64,000 bases of DNA from Cristatella mucedo (GCA_009760855.2 WPIO01000014.1:186001-250000); one strand, 5' to 3'; shown: positions 1 through 26,345, counted from the stretch's first letter. Notes: a model not told the origin generated them from the letters alone. Numbers and translations: made by a program.

Positions 1-85
1 CTTAGGCTGTGAGTGCGCTATACAAAACTCTAATGTGTAACACTCACATGGTCTTTGTGGAGTTACCAGATACATTGCATTGCAC
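1..85 (+). repeat. 3' end of LINE family 2
   Basis: CTTAGGCTGTGAGTGCGCTA, ACAAAACTCT and the following GTAACA and TCTTTGTGGAGTTA segments recur at 3820-3905 and 7920-8065. It is a 5'-truncated 3' end, probably continuing left of the window. Confidence 0.6.
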
Positions 86-10559
<10,474 letters not shown>

Positions 10560-11060
10560 TTTAGGGTCATCAAATTAATATTTAAATTCTAAATTGCCAT
10601 AAGGAGTGCTGATGCTATGGCACCTCTGTATTTGACCAAGTACTGCCCATCCTAGGAAACCAAAGTAGCCCAAGCTGTGGTTGTACCGTGGTGCAGACAT
10701 ACTGGCACCTTAGTGTGACAGTCTCACGTGCTGCCCATTTATTTTGTAGTTGTACCATGTACAATTTGTTTCCAACTTGTGTTGCTGTCTGGTTGATGCT
10801 GCAGCAGTAGGCATTCCGTCAGAAGCTGAACAGCGGTCACAATATAAGCTTGTTGTTGATTGGCAGCTCCCGAAACCTCACAAATGTCTTGGCTGTCACT
10901 TGCAACAAAGATCTTTTTATGTAACTGCCTTATTTTCTTTAAACCGTCAATAATTGATCGGGTGATAGTACAATGCTGGCTAGTACAATTGCAAATCGTA
11001 ATGCAGCTGGCTTTTGGTACCTCTCCGAGTGTTTTAACTTGTTGCTTCCGGGCAAGGTCA
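10560..11060. other. Downstream of proximal PP1 stop
   Basis: This is probably 3'UTR and/or intron. I see no copies of PP1 exons A or B and no recognised repeat. Confidence 0.5.
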
Positions 11061-11180
11061 AGCCATGCTTGTCCCCCGTTAAGTTGCTTGCCTCGATTAA
11101 GGTCAAGGTGAATGTATTTGACGACTAAGGTCGTGGGCTCGAGCCCCATGGCAAATGTGAAGCGCCTGAATAGGCAACAT
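11061..11180 (+). mobile_element. tRNA-derived SINE, family B (5' two thirds)
   Basis: The head aligns with the copy at 38592: B-box region GTCGTGGGCTCGAGCCCC, then TGTGAAGCGCCTGAATAG. The tail is lost. Confidence 0.55.
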
Positions 11181-12283
11181 TATATGTATAGCGTGTGGTG
11201 GGAACTATGATTCACATATTGCAAACCGCATGCGTGAGCATAAGCTTGATCGAGCAAGGATTACTATCAGCTCATAAGATAAAGATACTAGTTCGTGGGA
11301 GGATGTGGAATGAACACATTCTTATGAAGTAATGTTGTGTGTAGATATTGCGACCCGGCAGTTGGCAGAAATTGTATTGCAGGCTGTAGCACATTAAGAA
11401 ATTTTGGCTTCTGTTGTTGTGTGCCTTTTAACATCTCGTTAAATCCATTTGCTTTGGCGACGGTGAGAAGCAAAATCATAACCCTTGTAGGAAAACCTTG
11501 CCTGGGTAACAGGCCTTTACAGCTGCCAGCTTGCAGCAGTCTAGACTGTTTAAAAAGACAAGTAATCGAAAAAATTCTTGGCCAGAAATTATGGTCAACT
11601 TTTAAGTTTGAGATTATGTATGCCGCATGTTGCGTTACATTCCGGCTGTGGCGATGACGAGTTGTCAAGAAAAAGAAAATGTGGAGTCGCCTTGCACGAC
11701 AGCAAAATAAAGAAGTCAATTTACACTTGCCAACTTTCTCGAATGACCAAGATTCCCGTTGTACAAGAAGTTTCTTTACCTCGTTCGATGCCAAAATTCA
11801 GTTAAGTTAATGAAAGGAAGAGCTGGGTTGATGAGAGGAATAGCTAACGATCATTGCTAACGCAAGCCAGTATACCGGCATGAGAGCTTGAGTGCAGAGG
11901 CAGGCCCGACTTTCCCTCAGCCTTACCTGGATGGCACTTTTGGGATGTAGTATATGGCCTCAACGTGTTAGCTGCAATATTTGTGTCATGGGTGCGATTG
12001 TGGAAAATCATTGCAGTCAAGTGGCACTAGCATCGATCACCATCGCTTATCTCCGGCCATGCATTTGTGTGCTGGGTTGGACCTACATGCGGGTATGCTC
12101 GTGATCAACCCGAGTAGTGAACTGTTGCAGAATGCTTGTGACACGTCAACAAGCTCATCGATTGTCAGATACTGTGAACTCAGTTTCATCGTAGCTTGAC
12201 TCAAGGCAAAGACGCTCCTAGTTTAACAGAGGCTGCCTCATCGAAAACTCCATATTCTATTTGAGATTCATCTTCTGTTTCAG
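11181..12283. other. Interval before distal PP1 exons
   Basis: AATAAA at 11706-11711 is a possible poly(A) signal for the proximal PP1 transcript. Otherwise it is unrecognised, and no PP1 exon A or B copy was found. Confidence 0.45.
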
Positions 12284-15629
<3,346 letters not shown>

Positions 15630-15774
15630 TCCGCACGTAAAGCAGCTCAGCTCTGCACGGCACTGTCACATCAGCCGACTCATTCTTCAGACGACGAACG
15701 TAACAGAAACATCCAAGAGGCCTCACACTACCAAATGAATGAGGAAAATGGAATTAACTTCCGACTTAAGTGCA

Positions 15775-15780
15775 AATAAA
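15775..15780 (+). terminator. Probable polyadenylation signal of the distal PP1 3' exons
   Basis: A canonical AATAAA lies 146 bases past the stop of exon E'. It is an ordinary distance for a short 3'UTR and supports a separate transcript end for this exon set. Confidence 0.5.
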
Positions 15781-15787
15781 ATATGTC

Positions 15788-16205
15788 ATCACGACTTTTT
15801 CACTCCGCCGCTGAATCTCAGACGTATTTATCACAACTAGGAGACCGCTCTCTAGCTAGCTAGAAAGGCACGCCAAAACCGACGTCTGAACTAGTCGCAG
15901 TTTATGGAAGTCTCTTACTGCCGGCTAAATCCCACCGAATTTCCCCCATACCACCGTACTGCGTGTAGCCAATTTAGTTGATTGCTTCCCTCTCCGTTAC
16001 GTGTTTCTTCAAACAATGAGCTATCCGGGCCTTCACCCTATCGCCGCCCGCTGTCGTTTCAGCCGCCTCTTCGTGCGCCACCACCTCACCGTGTACCGCG
16101 GGCGTCTCGCAAAAAGGCCTGTTGGCACCTCTCTGACAGCCCTTCAAGGACCGAGGACGACTTTTTCACTCCGCCGCCGAATCTCAGACGTATTTATCCA
16201 ACTCA
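15788..16205 (+). repeat. Direct repeat pair of about 41 bp
   Basis: CGACTTTTTCACTCCGCCGC plus GAATCTCAGACGTATTTATC occurs near 15793-15834 and again near 16159-16200, about 366 bp apart, with one or two mismatches. The first copy starts just past the poly(A) signal of the distal PP1 exons. Confidence 0.85.
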
Positions 16206-16439
16206 CCGCACTGTGAGCCATCCTCTGTCGCTGCTACTCATGTGTCTTCGTACTACTTGCGAGGTAGTTTTCTTAAAAGGCACCGGTTCGCGAACTGCAG
16301 CTAGAGAACCAGCGGTAGATCTGCAAGCGTCTTGTCTTACTGCACGAAATAATAATAAAACAAAGCTGTCCCTTAGAAATGTTCCGGTCCTTGTAAAATG
16401 AGGGTGAGTGCCTTTTAGGCTGTGGCCGCCATTGGTCGA

Positions 16440-16565
16440 TCGACAGCCACCCGGTCAAGAGGCCGAATGTAGGACACTTCTCCCCTGGATATTCCCCCTC
16501 TGATATTTTCCCCCTGGTGGACCCTAGCACATTTCCCCCGGACATTCCCCCGGGGTAGGGCATTT
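16440..16565. repeat. Pyrimidine-rich degenerate tandem motif
   Basis: TTTCCCC or ATTCCCCC recurs at 14-22 bp spacing about six times (16478-16566). Possibly a decayed minisatellite. Confidence 0.5.
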
Positions 16566-16592
16566 CCCCTTATGTTGATGAATTTATAACAA

Positions 16593-16594
<2 letters not shown>

Positions 16595-16635
<41 letters not shown>
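16595..16635. repeat. (TA)n microsatellite
   Basis: A TA dinucleotide run with one TG interruption. Confidence 0.95.
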
Positions 16636-16764
16636 CCATGATCAAATAAAGTTTAGGCTCTATAGAAATAAAATCAACTCCGTACAAAGTGAACGTTTTT
16701 TTTTTTATTCCGTACGACATATTCACTGGTTGGCCTTGCACTACCTTGTACTCCTAGCGGAGTA

Positions 16765-17195
16765 TTTAAGCAAGCACCCTTAGAGAACTCAATCTCTTGC
16801 TAGGCGCTTTGCATTTGCTGCAAAGGAAACACGATCAAATGGTGAGTGGTATCATGCTCGATAAACAACATGAATAACATGGTTAGGGGTGACATACACA
16901 GGGTCAGCATGCAAGTGTGGTTAGTGGCAGCATGCACAGTGTCAGCACGCATAAGCACATAAAGGACGAATCACAGGGACCCACTAAATGCTGTTATAAA
17001 TAGGTGCGTTTTTAATTTCTTTTTAAATATGATCAATTCAGGGGATGTGACAGAAGTCGAGAGTGAGTTCCAGGCTTTGGGAGCATACGAACTACACGCA
17101 TGGTCTCCAGAGGGTTTGAGGTTTGTATGAGGTATAATCAAAGCATTGTTATCGCGAGCGTCGGATACCCTTTTTTTGTCACAACCGGCCACAGC
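16765..17195 (-). mobile_element. LINE family 1 copy, 3' part
   Basis: The minus strand has an ORF piece (SYAPKAWNSLSTSVTSP, FKKKLKTHLF) followed by the 3'UTR ending in AGAGATTGAGTTCTCTAAGG. It closely matches the copies at 28308 and 31690. Confidence 0.75.
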
Positions 17196-17559
17196 AGTGC
17201 TGCATATGGTAACGAGTTGACTTTAGAAAGCGAAATTGACCTACTGGGGCATGCGTCGACTGCGGTGCCGTTTAACCACCTAGTGTTTTGGTAAGTTCTG
17301 ATGGCAGCCGCCCGCAAGGGTTAACAGGGGCACCTGTCCTTTGATTCAGCAATGCTGTTCAATTAGTTTCTTCTAGATATATATTTGGAAGAAGACTATC
17401 TTTTGAAGAAAGCTTTTCAGATTGGTCCAGCCAGCACAGCTGCAGCAGCCGCTTGGAATCTGGGTGCCTTTTTCCTAAATAACTTCACTAGATAACCACA
17501 CCAACTCCGAGCTTCTCAATTCTGCCTAATTTCGTGTACCTAACATTGCAAAAACTCAG

Positions 17560-17870
17560 GCATTCTTAGCTAATAATAAGACAGCCAAGCTAGTCCATAC
17601 ATTCGCGACATCTCATCCAGACTTGTTAAGCCACTCCTTTGTCTTCCAGCCGGTGCGATAAGATGCTTTTGTAGTTAGTAAAGAACTTGAAGGTTGAAAC
17701 TGCATGCGGTAAACGTCACAACTGTCACATTGCACCACTTACCATCAATGTGATCTGGCTCCTCATCAAGCATAGTATCGACCTAAAGATCCCGTCACTG
17801 GCCTTTAGGTACCTCAATTCTCGTGGTTCTGAATCTATCCGACATACTTCCTAATCTTACCGAAGAATTT
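17560..17870 (+). mobile_element. LINE family 1 ORF fragment
   Basis: Broken + frames give AKLVHTFATSHPD and then INVIWLLIKHSIDLKIPSLA, matching family 1 KLVHEFVTSRLD and LADLHWLPVKQRIDFKVLSL in order. Confidence 0.5.
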
Positions 17871-18640
17871 GGAGAAATGCTCTGCTAAGTCAGCAATGGA
17901 TCACTGGGTATGTTTTTTTGGAAGCGATACAAATAATGGTCGATAGTGGACATTAACATATTTTGGTTTTTGATATGTTATTACACTAAATCTTTATACA
18001 ATTTAGAAGTAGCCTTCACTAAAATGGATGGGTTTGGCACACAATAATCTTCGAATGCCAAGTGCTCAAAGTTTTTACTTTCTTTGGAGGCGTTCTCAAG
18101 TCTGCGCTTAGTGTTCTTAACTATTTTTTTTAACGGCAGCCATAAATCAAAGGGCTTCTTAGCAGGGACTTGCCTGCCGTTTAGTCAGCTGTGTCAACTC
18201 ATTAAAGGAATTCTGTAGCCTCAGGTTGTAGCACTGCATTAAGGAAGGGCATCCTGTGAGAGGGTCAAGCGGAAAAGCAGAGGAGAGAAGTCTGCTGCGA
18301 GTAGCGCCAATGTCGAGACTTAATGTTTCTTAACTAGGACGTAATTGTGTATGTTAAAAATGTACAGGCTAATGAAATTTGGATACGATCGGATGCCTAA
18401 ATATATCAATATGGGGATCGATACAGTGTAATTGCCGAAGAAAGCCCGATCTACGGGGGGGGGGCCTTTCACATTCACAAGTGCTTGAACTGTGCACAGA
18501 GGCAGAAGGATTGGGATACGGAGAGCACGCTGAAAGACATCGGATCAGATGGCTTATCAAAGTCGATGTTAACATCACCAAGAATGAGAGAAGAGCGTAT
18601 TCCTAATCCAAAGAATGGACAGAAAGTTAGTAAAATTCCG
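17871..18640. other. Unrecognised intergenic DNA
   Basis: It contains a G run (18459-18466) and no identifiable gene or repeat. Confidence 0.5.
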
Positions 18641-18641
18641 A

Positions 18642-18796
18642 TGATAATTATTATATTTCATTTGCATAGCGTCCTAAGAGAACCTAATATATTCCGGCGC
18701 TTTGCACATGCCACAGGGCTCGCGCCCACGACCTCGGTTATCACAAATGCATTGCCATTATCCTTGGTCGTCAAAGGCGAGCACGTTAACCACGAA
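18642..18796 (-). mobile_element. tRNA-derived SINE, family B
   Basis: The minus strand has GTTAACGTGCTCGCCTTTGA, GAGGTCGTGGGCGCGAGCCC (B-box region), then the LINE-like tail TTAGGTTCTCTTAGGACGC and an AT-rich end. Confidence 0.7.
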
Positions 18797-19700
18797 TTTG
18801 GATTACTGCCTGCTGGACGATAAATTACTGCCACTATCGGCCACTTGCTGGAGAAATAACAGGAGTTTGAAAAGATTGTTAATCAGGAATCGAGAACCGC
18901 TTGAAATTGAAATAATTGCGGTCAATTATCGCTACGTTGCCGCCAGTTTTCAGCGATCTTGGAGTGTGAAAACAGAGAAACTTTCTGGGGTGCCTTTATT
19001 CATGACCGAACAGCTCGTAGATATCAGCCCTCGGGTTTCAGTAACAGCCCAAAACGTCAATAGCGTCATCAACTATCAATCCGCCAGCAGCTAGCTGCTT
19101 ATTGCACAGGAGCGGGCATTGAAAGGGCGCAAGGTCAAAGCGGTCACAGAAGTTGGATTTGGCAAGATTATTAATACGTTATAAAAATTATTATTAGCTC
19201 TTGCAAGACAATGCTTTTTTGCGTTTAACAGCAAGGGTATATCGGCTATTTAGGCACCAGGAGCCACCTCCGATACTCCGGCGTATTCTAAGGGCTATAC
19301 CTAACTCTTGAAGGCAGGCTATTGCGGACGTGCAATCGTTCTACCTAAACGAGGTCGAAACGCGAACAAGGATCCACGGTCAAATTAGAACATATTTTTA
19401 TTTTAATATATTCATTATTAAATACAATTCATTTAGAACAGATATAAGCTTATTGTTGTCTGTCAGTTTCAGTAAAAATTTAATTCTGATTCTGATACAA
19501 GCTGCACATCAGTGAACGCACGTAACTTAACATTTCTGCAAACGACCCAGTGCCAAGTGGCCTACGCACCGAATTTACCAGTCAGTGGAATAATGAAACC
19601 TGTTTCTGCGAGGTAAACCTATCCGTAACGAATTGTCATGCGTATTTAGTTTCCGGCAGAACCATGAGCTCCTTCTGCTCTATCGCGTGTCATACGGTGT
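18797..19700. other. Unrecognised intergenic DNA
   Basis: Short open frames only, none resembling a known family. Confidence 0.45.
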
Positions 19701-19714
19701 CATAGAGTAAACAA

Positions 19715-19870
19715 TGTATTAAAGGCACCCCTAACCATGCTATGCTTGTTACCATTGAGCACGCTACCAATAACCATTCGATCGTGCTGCCTTTTCCGCA
19801 AATGTAAAGTGCCTAGAAAGAGATTGAGTTCTACGAGGGCGCTATATCAAGTGTATTATTATTAATAATA
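19715..19870 (+). repeat. LINE family 1 3' tail
   Basis: It contains GCTACCAATAACCATTCGAT, AATGTAAAGTGCCTAGAAAG, AGATTGAGTTC, GGGCGCTATATCAAGTGTA and TTATTATT, which is close to the consensus of this tail. Confidence 0.8.
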
Positions 19871-20176
19871 CAGTTAATTCTGGCACTCCTGTGAAAGCTC
19901 CCCTATCGGTGCCAAGTGATCTATTTTGATATGCGCGTGTTGAAACACTGGCGGCTCTATTTTACCGCCTTGCCTATTACCTTTTGTCATTAAAGTTAAA
20001 AACGATCGAATCACTTATTGATTCGGCAAGCTACTCGAGACGCTGGGAAATTGGGCGTGCGGCGCTGAGGAGCACTGGCGAAAAGCTGAAATAATTCTGC
20101 TAGTTTGCATCGACTGAACATTAGCTGTTCAATAATATTTACTTGAATTTATCATTTAGAAATGTATAATTCTTGA

Positions 20177-20179
<3 letters not shown>

Positions 20180-20261
<82 letters not shown>

Positions 20262-20270
20262 TCTCTCTCT
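20180..20270. repeat. (CT)n microsatellite
   Basis: About 85 bp of CT repeats with minor interruptions. Confidence 0.97.
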
Positions 20271-20399
20271 TCACCTCATTTATAATTATAATGTCCTAAA
20301 TTACTCGAATGATTTCACAGGTGCAAGGCCAGTTTGAAGTGAGGTATTGGCATTAGCCGGCCGCTTGACACCATTGGGAATGCAATAACGCACCGCTGT

Positions 20400-20960
20400 A
20401 TGCTGCTCGTTTGTACTTGAGCGACCAAGAACGAGATCCCGCGTCCACAGCCAGTCATCTTCATGCGACGCAGTTCTCACAGCTGCTTCGCAGACCCAAC
20501 CCGCCTAGGCCGTTCGCGTAAATGCGAACGCAATTACGACGCTCGAGCCGCACGTCATCCTATTTGCAGTTACTCACACGTCATCTTCCTTTCGCCGGTT
20601 GCCGCAAACGAGAGCCCGCGTCGCACGTCGCCGCCGCGCATCGCTCGCGTAACGGCGTCGCCCCGAGATGACAGCCTGCCCTCGATTGCGGAGAAGGTGA
20701 GCACTTCGGCGCGCCGGCGGCGCCCCCGCACTTTAACCGCAAAGGACGCCTATACATCCGAGCGACGCTGACGGGCACGCGCGGTTAAATATCGGCAGCT
20801 CGGCTGCTAGCGCGCAAAAGGAGGTGGAGCCGCAGCGAGAAGTACGCGCCGCTCCGGCCGGCGCGGCGCTGCGGCTGCAGAAATGCGCCGGGCCCGTAGC
20901 GTGACGCTCGGCAGCGCGCGCCGAGCGCAGCTCTCCAGTTTGGGGGGGGCCTTCACACTA
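20400..20960. promoter_or_regulatory. CpG-rich island without a recognised gene
   Basis: A strong GC and CpG peak (densest 20600-20945) stands between AT-rich flanks, with G run GGGGGGG at 20942. Open frames on both strands here are compositional and resemble no family I know. It could be an orphan promoter or the 5' end of an unrecognised transcript. Confidence 0.35.
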
Positions 20961-21099
20961 CTCGGATTCCCAAGGGTAGCATTTTCGGCGTTCATATCGG
21001 AAAGATTTGTACTGCTCAGGCGACGCTGCAAGCCAATAGTAAGCAAAAGCGCCGTTTACTATAAAAATTCGGCGGGTCTTTGCGACTCGTCCCTCGCGT

Positions 21100-21250
21100 G
21101 CATATCTACCTGCTTACACTGCGCCTGCTGCTATCTTACCGCCGATCATTCGATAGTTCTTTCTACACAGCATCTGTAAAATACCTGTAAAGAGATTGAG
21201 CTATCTGAGGGGGCTATTCATACGTATTGTTATTATGATTATTACTATTA
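21100..21250 (+). repeat. LINE 3' tail
   Basis: It matches the tail at 6280-6430: ACAGCATCTGTAAAATACC, AGAGATTGAGC, CTGAGGGGGCTATTCATACG and a (TTATTA)-type end. Confidence 0.65.
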
Positions 21251-22589
21251 GTATTATTTTCATTCTCCTAAGCCGATATCTTTTGCGTCCTTCGAAGCGC
21301 GGTATAAGGAATCGCTTTTCTCGCTGGAGTAGCGAGTACTCAGCGCCGCTCAGTCCCATTCACCAGCCGTCTTATACGGACGGCAAAAGATGTTTGTGTA
21401 ATATTCTGCGTAAGGCCAGCCAAGAGCGACTGAAACGGGAATAGCGCACTTTCGCGGGAAGCTGTGCATGCGCTCAGCTACTACTAGCTGGCGAGTTTGG
21501 CACCATTTCTAGTCAACGTTGCGACGCAGAATGCCTCTTAGCTGACGACTTTACGGACGATGCCAGCTGCTGAACAGTTGTCCTATGTCAAGGACGCAGA
21601 CTCACTAGCGCTTTCAAATAATCACTGCTAAAGCTGAAAACGTTTGTACATGAACGCTCGCAAGTAAGTCTCATTAGTACGGTAAGTTTAGCAGAGGCGT
21701 TTTTGCATAAAGTACCGTGGAGCTTGGAATTCTTCTCTGACGGACTGCACGTTCGCTTGACAACCGCAACCACCACCGCCCTCCCCAGCCACGACGACCA
21801 CCACCACGGATGCCACCCGGCCAGCTATCGGCTGTGCTACCGAAGGCCGATAGCTGTCGAGCTCCTGCGAACGGCTGCTTTCTGCTCACACTTAGAACCG
21901 ACTACCCATTTGGGAAGCGGTTAGAGGGCGACTTGAACGGATTAGTCGTCTAACCTTCACTTTGAGCTATTTACTCTTGCTTTATTTTATTTTATTTTTT
22001 CCCCATCTATTTTGCTCTCGTGTGCATGTGTACCGACCTATACTAATTCTCATACTGATGTTTTCAGACTGATGCTACATATTAGTTCTCAGACTGAGGG
22101 AAATTTAGTTGCACATTTATAGCGAATTCCACAGACATGCAAGGGGAGTTTCCCGACTGCAACTCCCTTAGGCCAATCCCTTCGCAAACGAATACGGTGA
22201 CTCTGTATCGCACCGGCATAAGCCCGCTAGCATCCTACGGTCGGAGCCAGCACAGAAGGATGCCAGAGGAATCGGACGGATGCATAACTACAGCCTGCAA
22301 GTAGGCGCCGCTACTGCACCGCCGGCTCAGAAGAGCGTGGTACATAACATACGATCAGCCCCTGGCTTGACAAATTGTGCGACGTTACCCGGCAGACTAG
22401 AGTTTCGGCTGCGCTGAAGGCAAGCTTCGCAGTAATTAATAGCGAGACGCTTCGTAATGGGCCTGGCTCGAAGCAATTGGACATCGATTTGGGCTCGCCT
22501 TCCGGCGAACCTTAGCGCTATCCAATGACAGGCTGTCTGGCAGAGAGCGCCGAGGCAGCGCGCCCTTCCTCGTGTCCTTAAAGTGGGAA

Positions 22590-22590
<1 letters not shown>
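21251..22590. other. Unrecognised intergenic DNA
   Basis: Mixed composition with short open frames. No gene or repeat recognised. Confidence 0.45.
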
Positions 22591-22897
<307 letters not shown>

Positions 22898-23567
22898 ATT
22901 GACCTTACTAGCGTTAAGAATGTTGATACAGGTGCGGCTTTAATACAGGGGCAAGGCACCCACCCTCTCTTCAGGACCGTAGCCGTGGGCTTGTGTAGCA
23001 GCAGTTCGGTATTGTCCCGATGCAACCGGCGTTAATACCCACAAGCTTAATCAGCGTCCATATAAATGAGGCTTTTAAAGCCTACGATCTTCATAGCGGG
23101 GGGGGGGAAAGGGCATAATATTTCTATAGGCGAGACACACTTCGAGAGTTACTTTTTGGTGGACAAGAATTTGCTACCAGACCGGCTTAAGGATGGAGCG
23201 ATGAGGATGCTTTTGCTGTTTTAATGTACATTAACTTGCTCCTGTCAATATTTCAATGCTCAACTGTCTTTCTGGCAAGAGTCCTGCACTGTTTTACAGA
23301 CCTTGGCTACGGCAGTGGGAAGGGCGGTTAAGCTTACGTCTCCACCTGAGGTCTTGTGGAGACAGAGATGGTGACAGGCATCGTCTATAATGCGGCGACT
23401 TGCTAGTTCAAGCGAAGCGACTAGCTGCTTAATGAGCAGGAGATCGTCCGTGACCTAATTAACGAGCTGCAAGTCGAGACAGGATGAATCGGAAAAGGGC
23501 GGCTCTGGATCAGGAGACGGCCCCGGCTCGCCCTGGCGAAATGCGCCTGTCGTCTTTGTGTCGCGGT

Positions 23568-23599
23568 CTCCGAGCGACCTAGGTCTAGGTCGCTCGGAG
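23568..23599. repeat. Perfect 15-bp inverted repeat
   Basis: CTCCGAGCGACCTAG is followed by GT and its exact reverse complement CTAGGTCGCTCGGAG. It would form a tight GC-rich hairpin. Confidence 0.9.
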
Positions 23600-23660
23600 C
23601 ATCGAAGCCGGTGGTAGCACGGCTGAGCACCGTGCTGATGTAAGGTAGCTTTTCGACAGG

Positions 23661-23930
23661 ATGCTCGCGTTCATTATCGCCATCATCTTGCACCCGTTGG
23701 AGCGAGTTGTGCTCATCATGCATGAGCTTTCGGAGGCACTGCACAGAGAAGGCCAGGGTGTACTGAACGTAATGCATTTGGTCGAGGCCGAAGTCCACGA
23801 ACTGAAAGAGATTCGCGATACTGGCTACCCTCACCTGCTGGCCAAGGTAAAAAACTTGTGTCGCACTCACGGAATCGACTTGATAGACAGGAGTTCTAAC
23901 TACGTTCGACGTGGTAGGTCTCGTGTCTAA
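23661..23930 (+). pseudogene. hAT transposase-like C-terminal fragment
   Basis: An 89-codon open frame has the pattern of the segment near the C-terminal dimerisation region of hAT/ZMYM-type transposases: an LHREGQGVLNVMHLVEAE-like helix, LKEIRDTGYPHLLAKV, then LCRTHGIDL and RRGRSR. No DDE catalytic region or zinc finger is visible around it, so it looks like a decayed piece. The larger antisense frame (23421-24107) resembles nothing I know. Recognition is from memory of the family pattern. Confidence 0.4.
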
Positions 23931-24109
23931 ACAGGCGAAATCATTTATTCCCGGAAATACCGTCAACGCTGCGATCGACCGGGGCCTCATTGACTCCTCT
24001 CTCCTATTTATCGCCGAGTCCATCGGCAAAAAAGATCTGGTGAACTGGTGGAATAATTTAGTCTCTTGCAACCAATCGTTGTGGTGTATTAGATAATAAT
24101 AGCACACGG

Positions 24110-26160
24110 GATACTGTGCGAATGTTACTCATATTCTCATTAAGTTAACGGCCTAACAACGGCTGCTTTCAGATTTAAAGAGAATCCAACCGTAGCCTGC
24201 AACATATTTACAATATTCATCGCTGTGGGCAGCAACTGGTCAGGGCACCTCATACAAATCAGAAAGATATATTATAAATGTGAAGATAGATTAATTTCAG
24301 AAATAATATATATATATATATATATATTTCCGTCATAATTATAATGGTGATGAGTAAAATTGTAAGCAACATTTTAAAATCTTATCATCCCGAGCTTCTC
24401 AAAGGCGAAATGAGGTACTAAATGTTAACCCTGATCTCCGACTGGCATGCCGAAATATGCCATGGGCGTTTCACTCATCTAAGTATGCGCTTCCATGAAG
24501 CATGCTTTGCTCACTTCATGAATTGGCCGTAGATCCAACTAAATATCTACCGGGTGCTTTCAGTCTCTTGAGGCCATCTCAAGAAAATGCACATATAAAT
24601 ATCCACTTAGTCGACTCAAACTATAAAAACTGGTGGTCTTGAGGCTCGTGCGAGTATGCATACTAATATGCACATTATTCCAAAATATTATTAAGAAAGG
24701 CGTTAAAAAATGCATAGAAAAAGCTAATCAATGATCTTCCGGAGGTCAAGATACATTTTTACGCATCAAATACTGAATAATTTAGTTTTTACTTAAATTG
24801 GATCAAATTTAACCATATAATTATTTAATAGCGCGATTAATAATTAAGCAATTCATATAATATTAGCAATACTTTTTTTTTAAACCAGACTTTTGGTGGA
24901 CAGTACCTACAATTTTCTGAAAATTAAGTAGTTTCCTATGTATCACTGTCCTGGTCACAAAATAAAATTTTGTGGAGAATAGCTGCTATTTTCTGCACTG
25001 AAATTAGATAGTAAATATTTAAAAAAAGTTGGATCTAGGGAAAAGGGAAAATTAAAGTTCATTATGCAGTGTTGTAGAGCTTGTTTAAAAAATACATAGT
25101 CAGCCAATTCCATTGTACCAGAAATGTTAAGCTTCCACAAGCGAGTAATTCGGAGCAGGAAACGTACTCTGAGAGCCTCCCGGAGCTCCAAAGGAGAGCC
25201 GCCCAGAAGCTTATATTAAGATATCGTAAAAGAGATTGCGTCTGGTGAGCCTGAGGCTGCGACCTTCATTTCAAGATCCGTCTAAAAACCTTTACAAAAT
25301 ATAAAGATAAGCGTCGTAACAATCTGCCCGTTAGGGCTTGCTTCCTGGTTGGCCTGTTTATCCTTATCTGAAAAATAGTGCGATAGCTTCTCGAGAAACA
25401 CTTGGAGGCTTGAATCCGCCGGCGAACTACCCGAAGTCCGATTAGATCTGTCTAAACAGAATCTACCTTTCTTCAAAAATACACAAAAAGAAACACAAGA
25501 ACACATCAAACTTCTCTTGTATTCGCTAAAAAAACAAGAGGCAGCCATTTGTGCGCTACGATATTTCATTTTTCTCGCTCAAATGAACGCTTGTAAATGA
25601 TAGCTATTTCGTTCGATCGAGAGGAATGACCGGCCTCAGTGACTTTGCTGGCCAGTAGGCATGTCTCTGAGAAAAACTGTGCTCTAGAATCTCTGTGGTT
25701 TTTCCGTCTTTGAGGTTGTCTCCAATGACTGTGGGAGAGTAAAGGTTTTTTCACTAATTTTGGAGGTTTCATCCTACCCTTAGCTCCTACAAGTTAGGTT
25801 CGTTAGCGTAAACCATAACCAGAGCCGTTTTTTCGCCTACCAGGATATTCGTAATCCAGATTGCTCGTTAACCGAGGCGTTCGTTGCCCACTGCCCCACT
25901 GTGCAATACACTGCAGAAATTGCCCGGTAAGACTCGACAACATCGCGAATGCACATGGAAATATACTGCAATCAACTCGAATGGTCTGGACAAGCTGCAA
26001 TCCACGCAGTCATCGAATTTCCGCTGGAAATTGATTGCGCCTAGCTCCAATTTCAATTTCGTACACCACTTTGCCAGAGGGAGAGCCCAGATTTTCAGCT
26101 GGGGAATGGTGAGAATAGCAAGATTTTAATACAGGGAGCATGACCCGCAAGTAATGAAAC
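24110..26160. other. AT-rich unassigned region
   Basis: It contains a (TA)n run at 24309-24328 and many A/T runs. Open frames on the minus strand at 24955-25772 are short and match nothing I know. No repeat family recognised. Confidence 0.45.
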
Positions 26161-26199
26161 AACTTTAGCGCGAAATCATCGCGTTTTATTCGACACCCA

Positions 26200-26345
26200 C
26201 TCGGTGGTGGCTCATCAAGTGGAAGTAGGGCATAATTTTGCCGTAACTGGTGGCAAGGGGCGACCCAGGTCACAGCCCCGCTCTATGGGGGGACAAGTGC
26301 ACCCCTCCCCAGCCCTAGCTCCACCAGGGCACTACGCCACATTTT
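26200..26345. repeat. Dispersed GC-rich repeat, copy 1
   Basis: GGGGCGACCCAGGTCACAGC and the CCCCTCCCCAGCCCTAGCTC segment resemble GATGACCCAGGTCTCAGCC and CTCCCTCCCCCTACCGCTC at 27090-27170. Confidence 0.4.

Noticed and set aside
10560-12283. A second copy of PP1 exons A and B preceding the distal exons
   Set aside because: I looked for [19 protein letters not shown] and KRRYNIK-type coding sequence in this interval and saw none.
20463-20771. A 102-codon Arg/Ser-rich open frame in the CpG island
   Set aside because: GC-rich DNA gives long frames on both strands by composition; no motif, start context or homology supports it.
23421-24107. A 228-codon minus-strand open frame
   Set aside because: It has no recognisable domain and overlaps, antisense, the frame with the hAT-like pattern; it is more likely a shadow frame.
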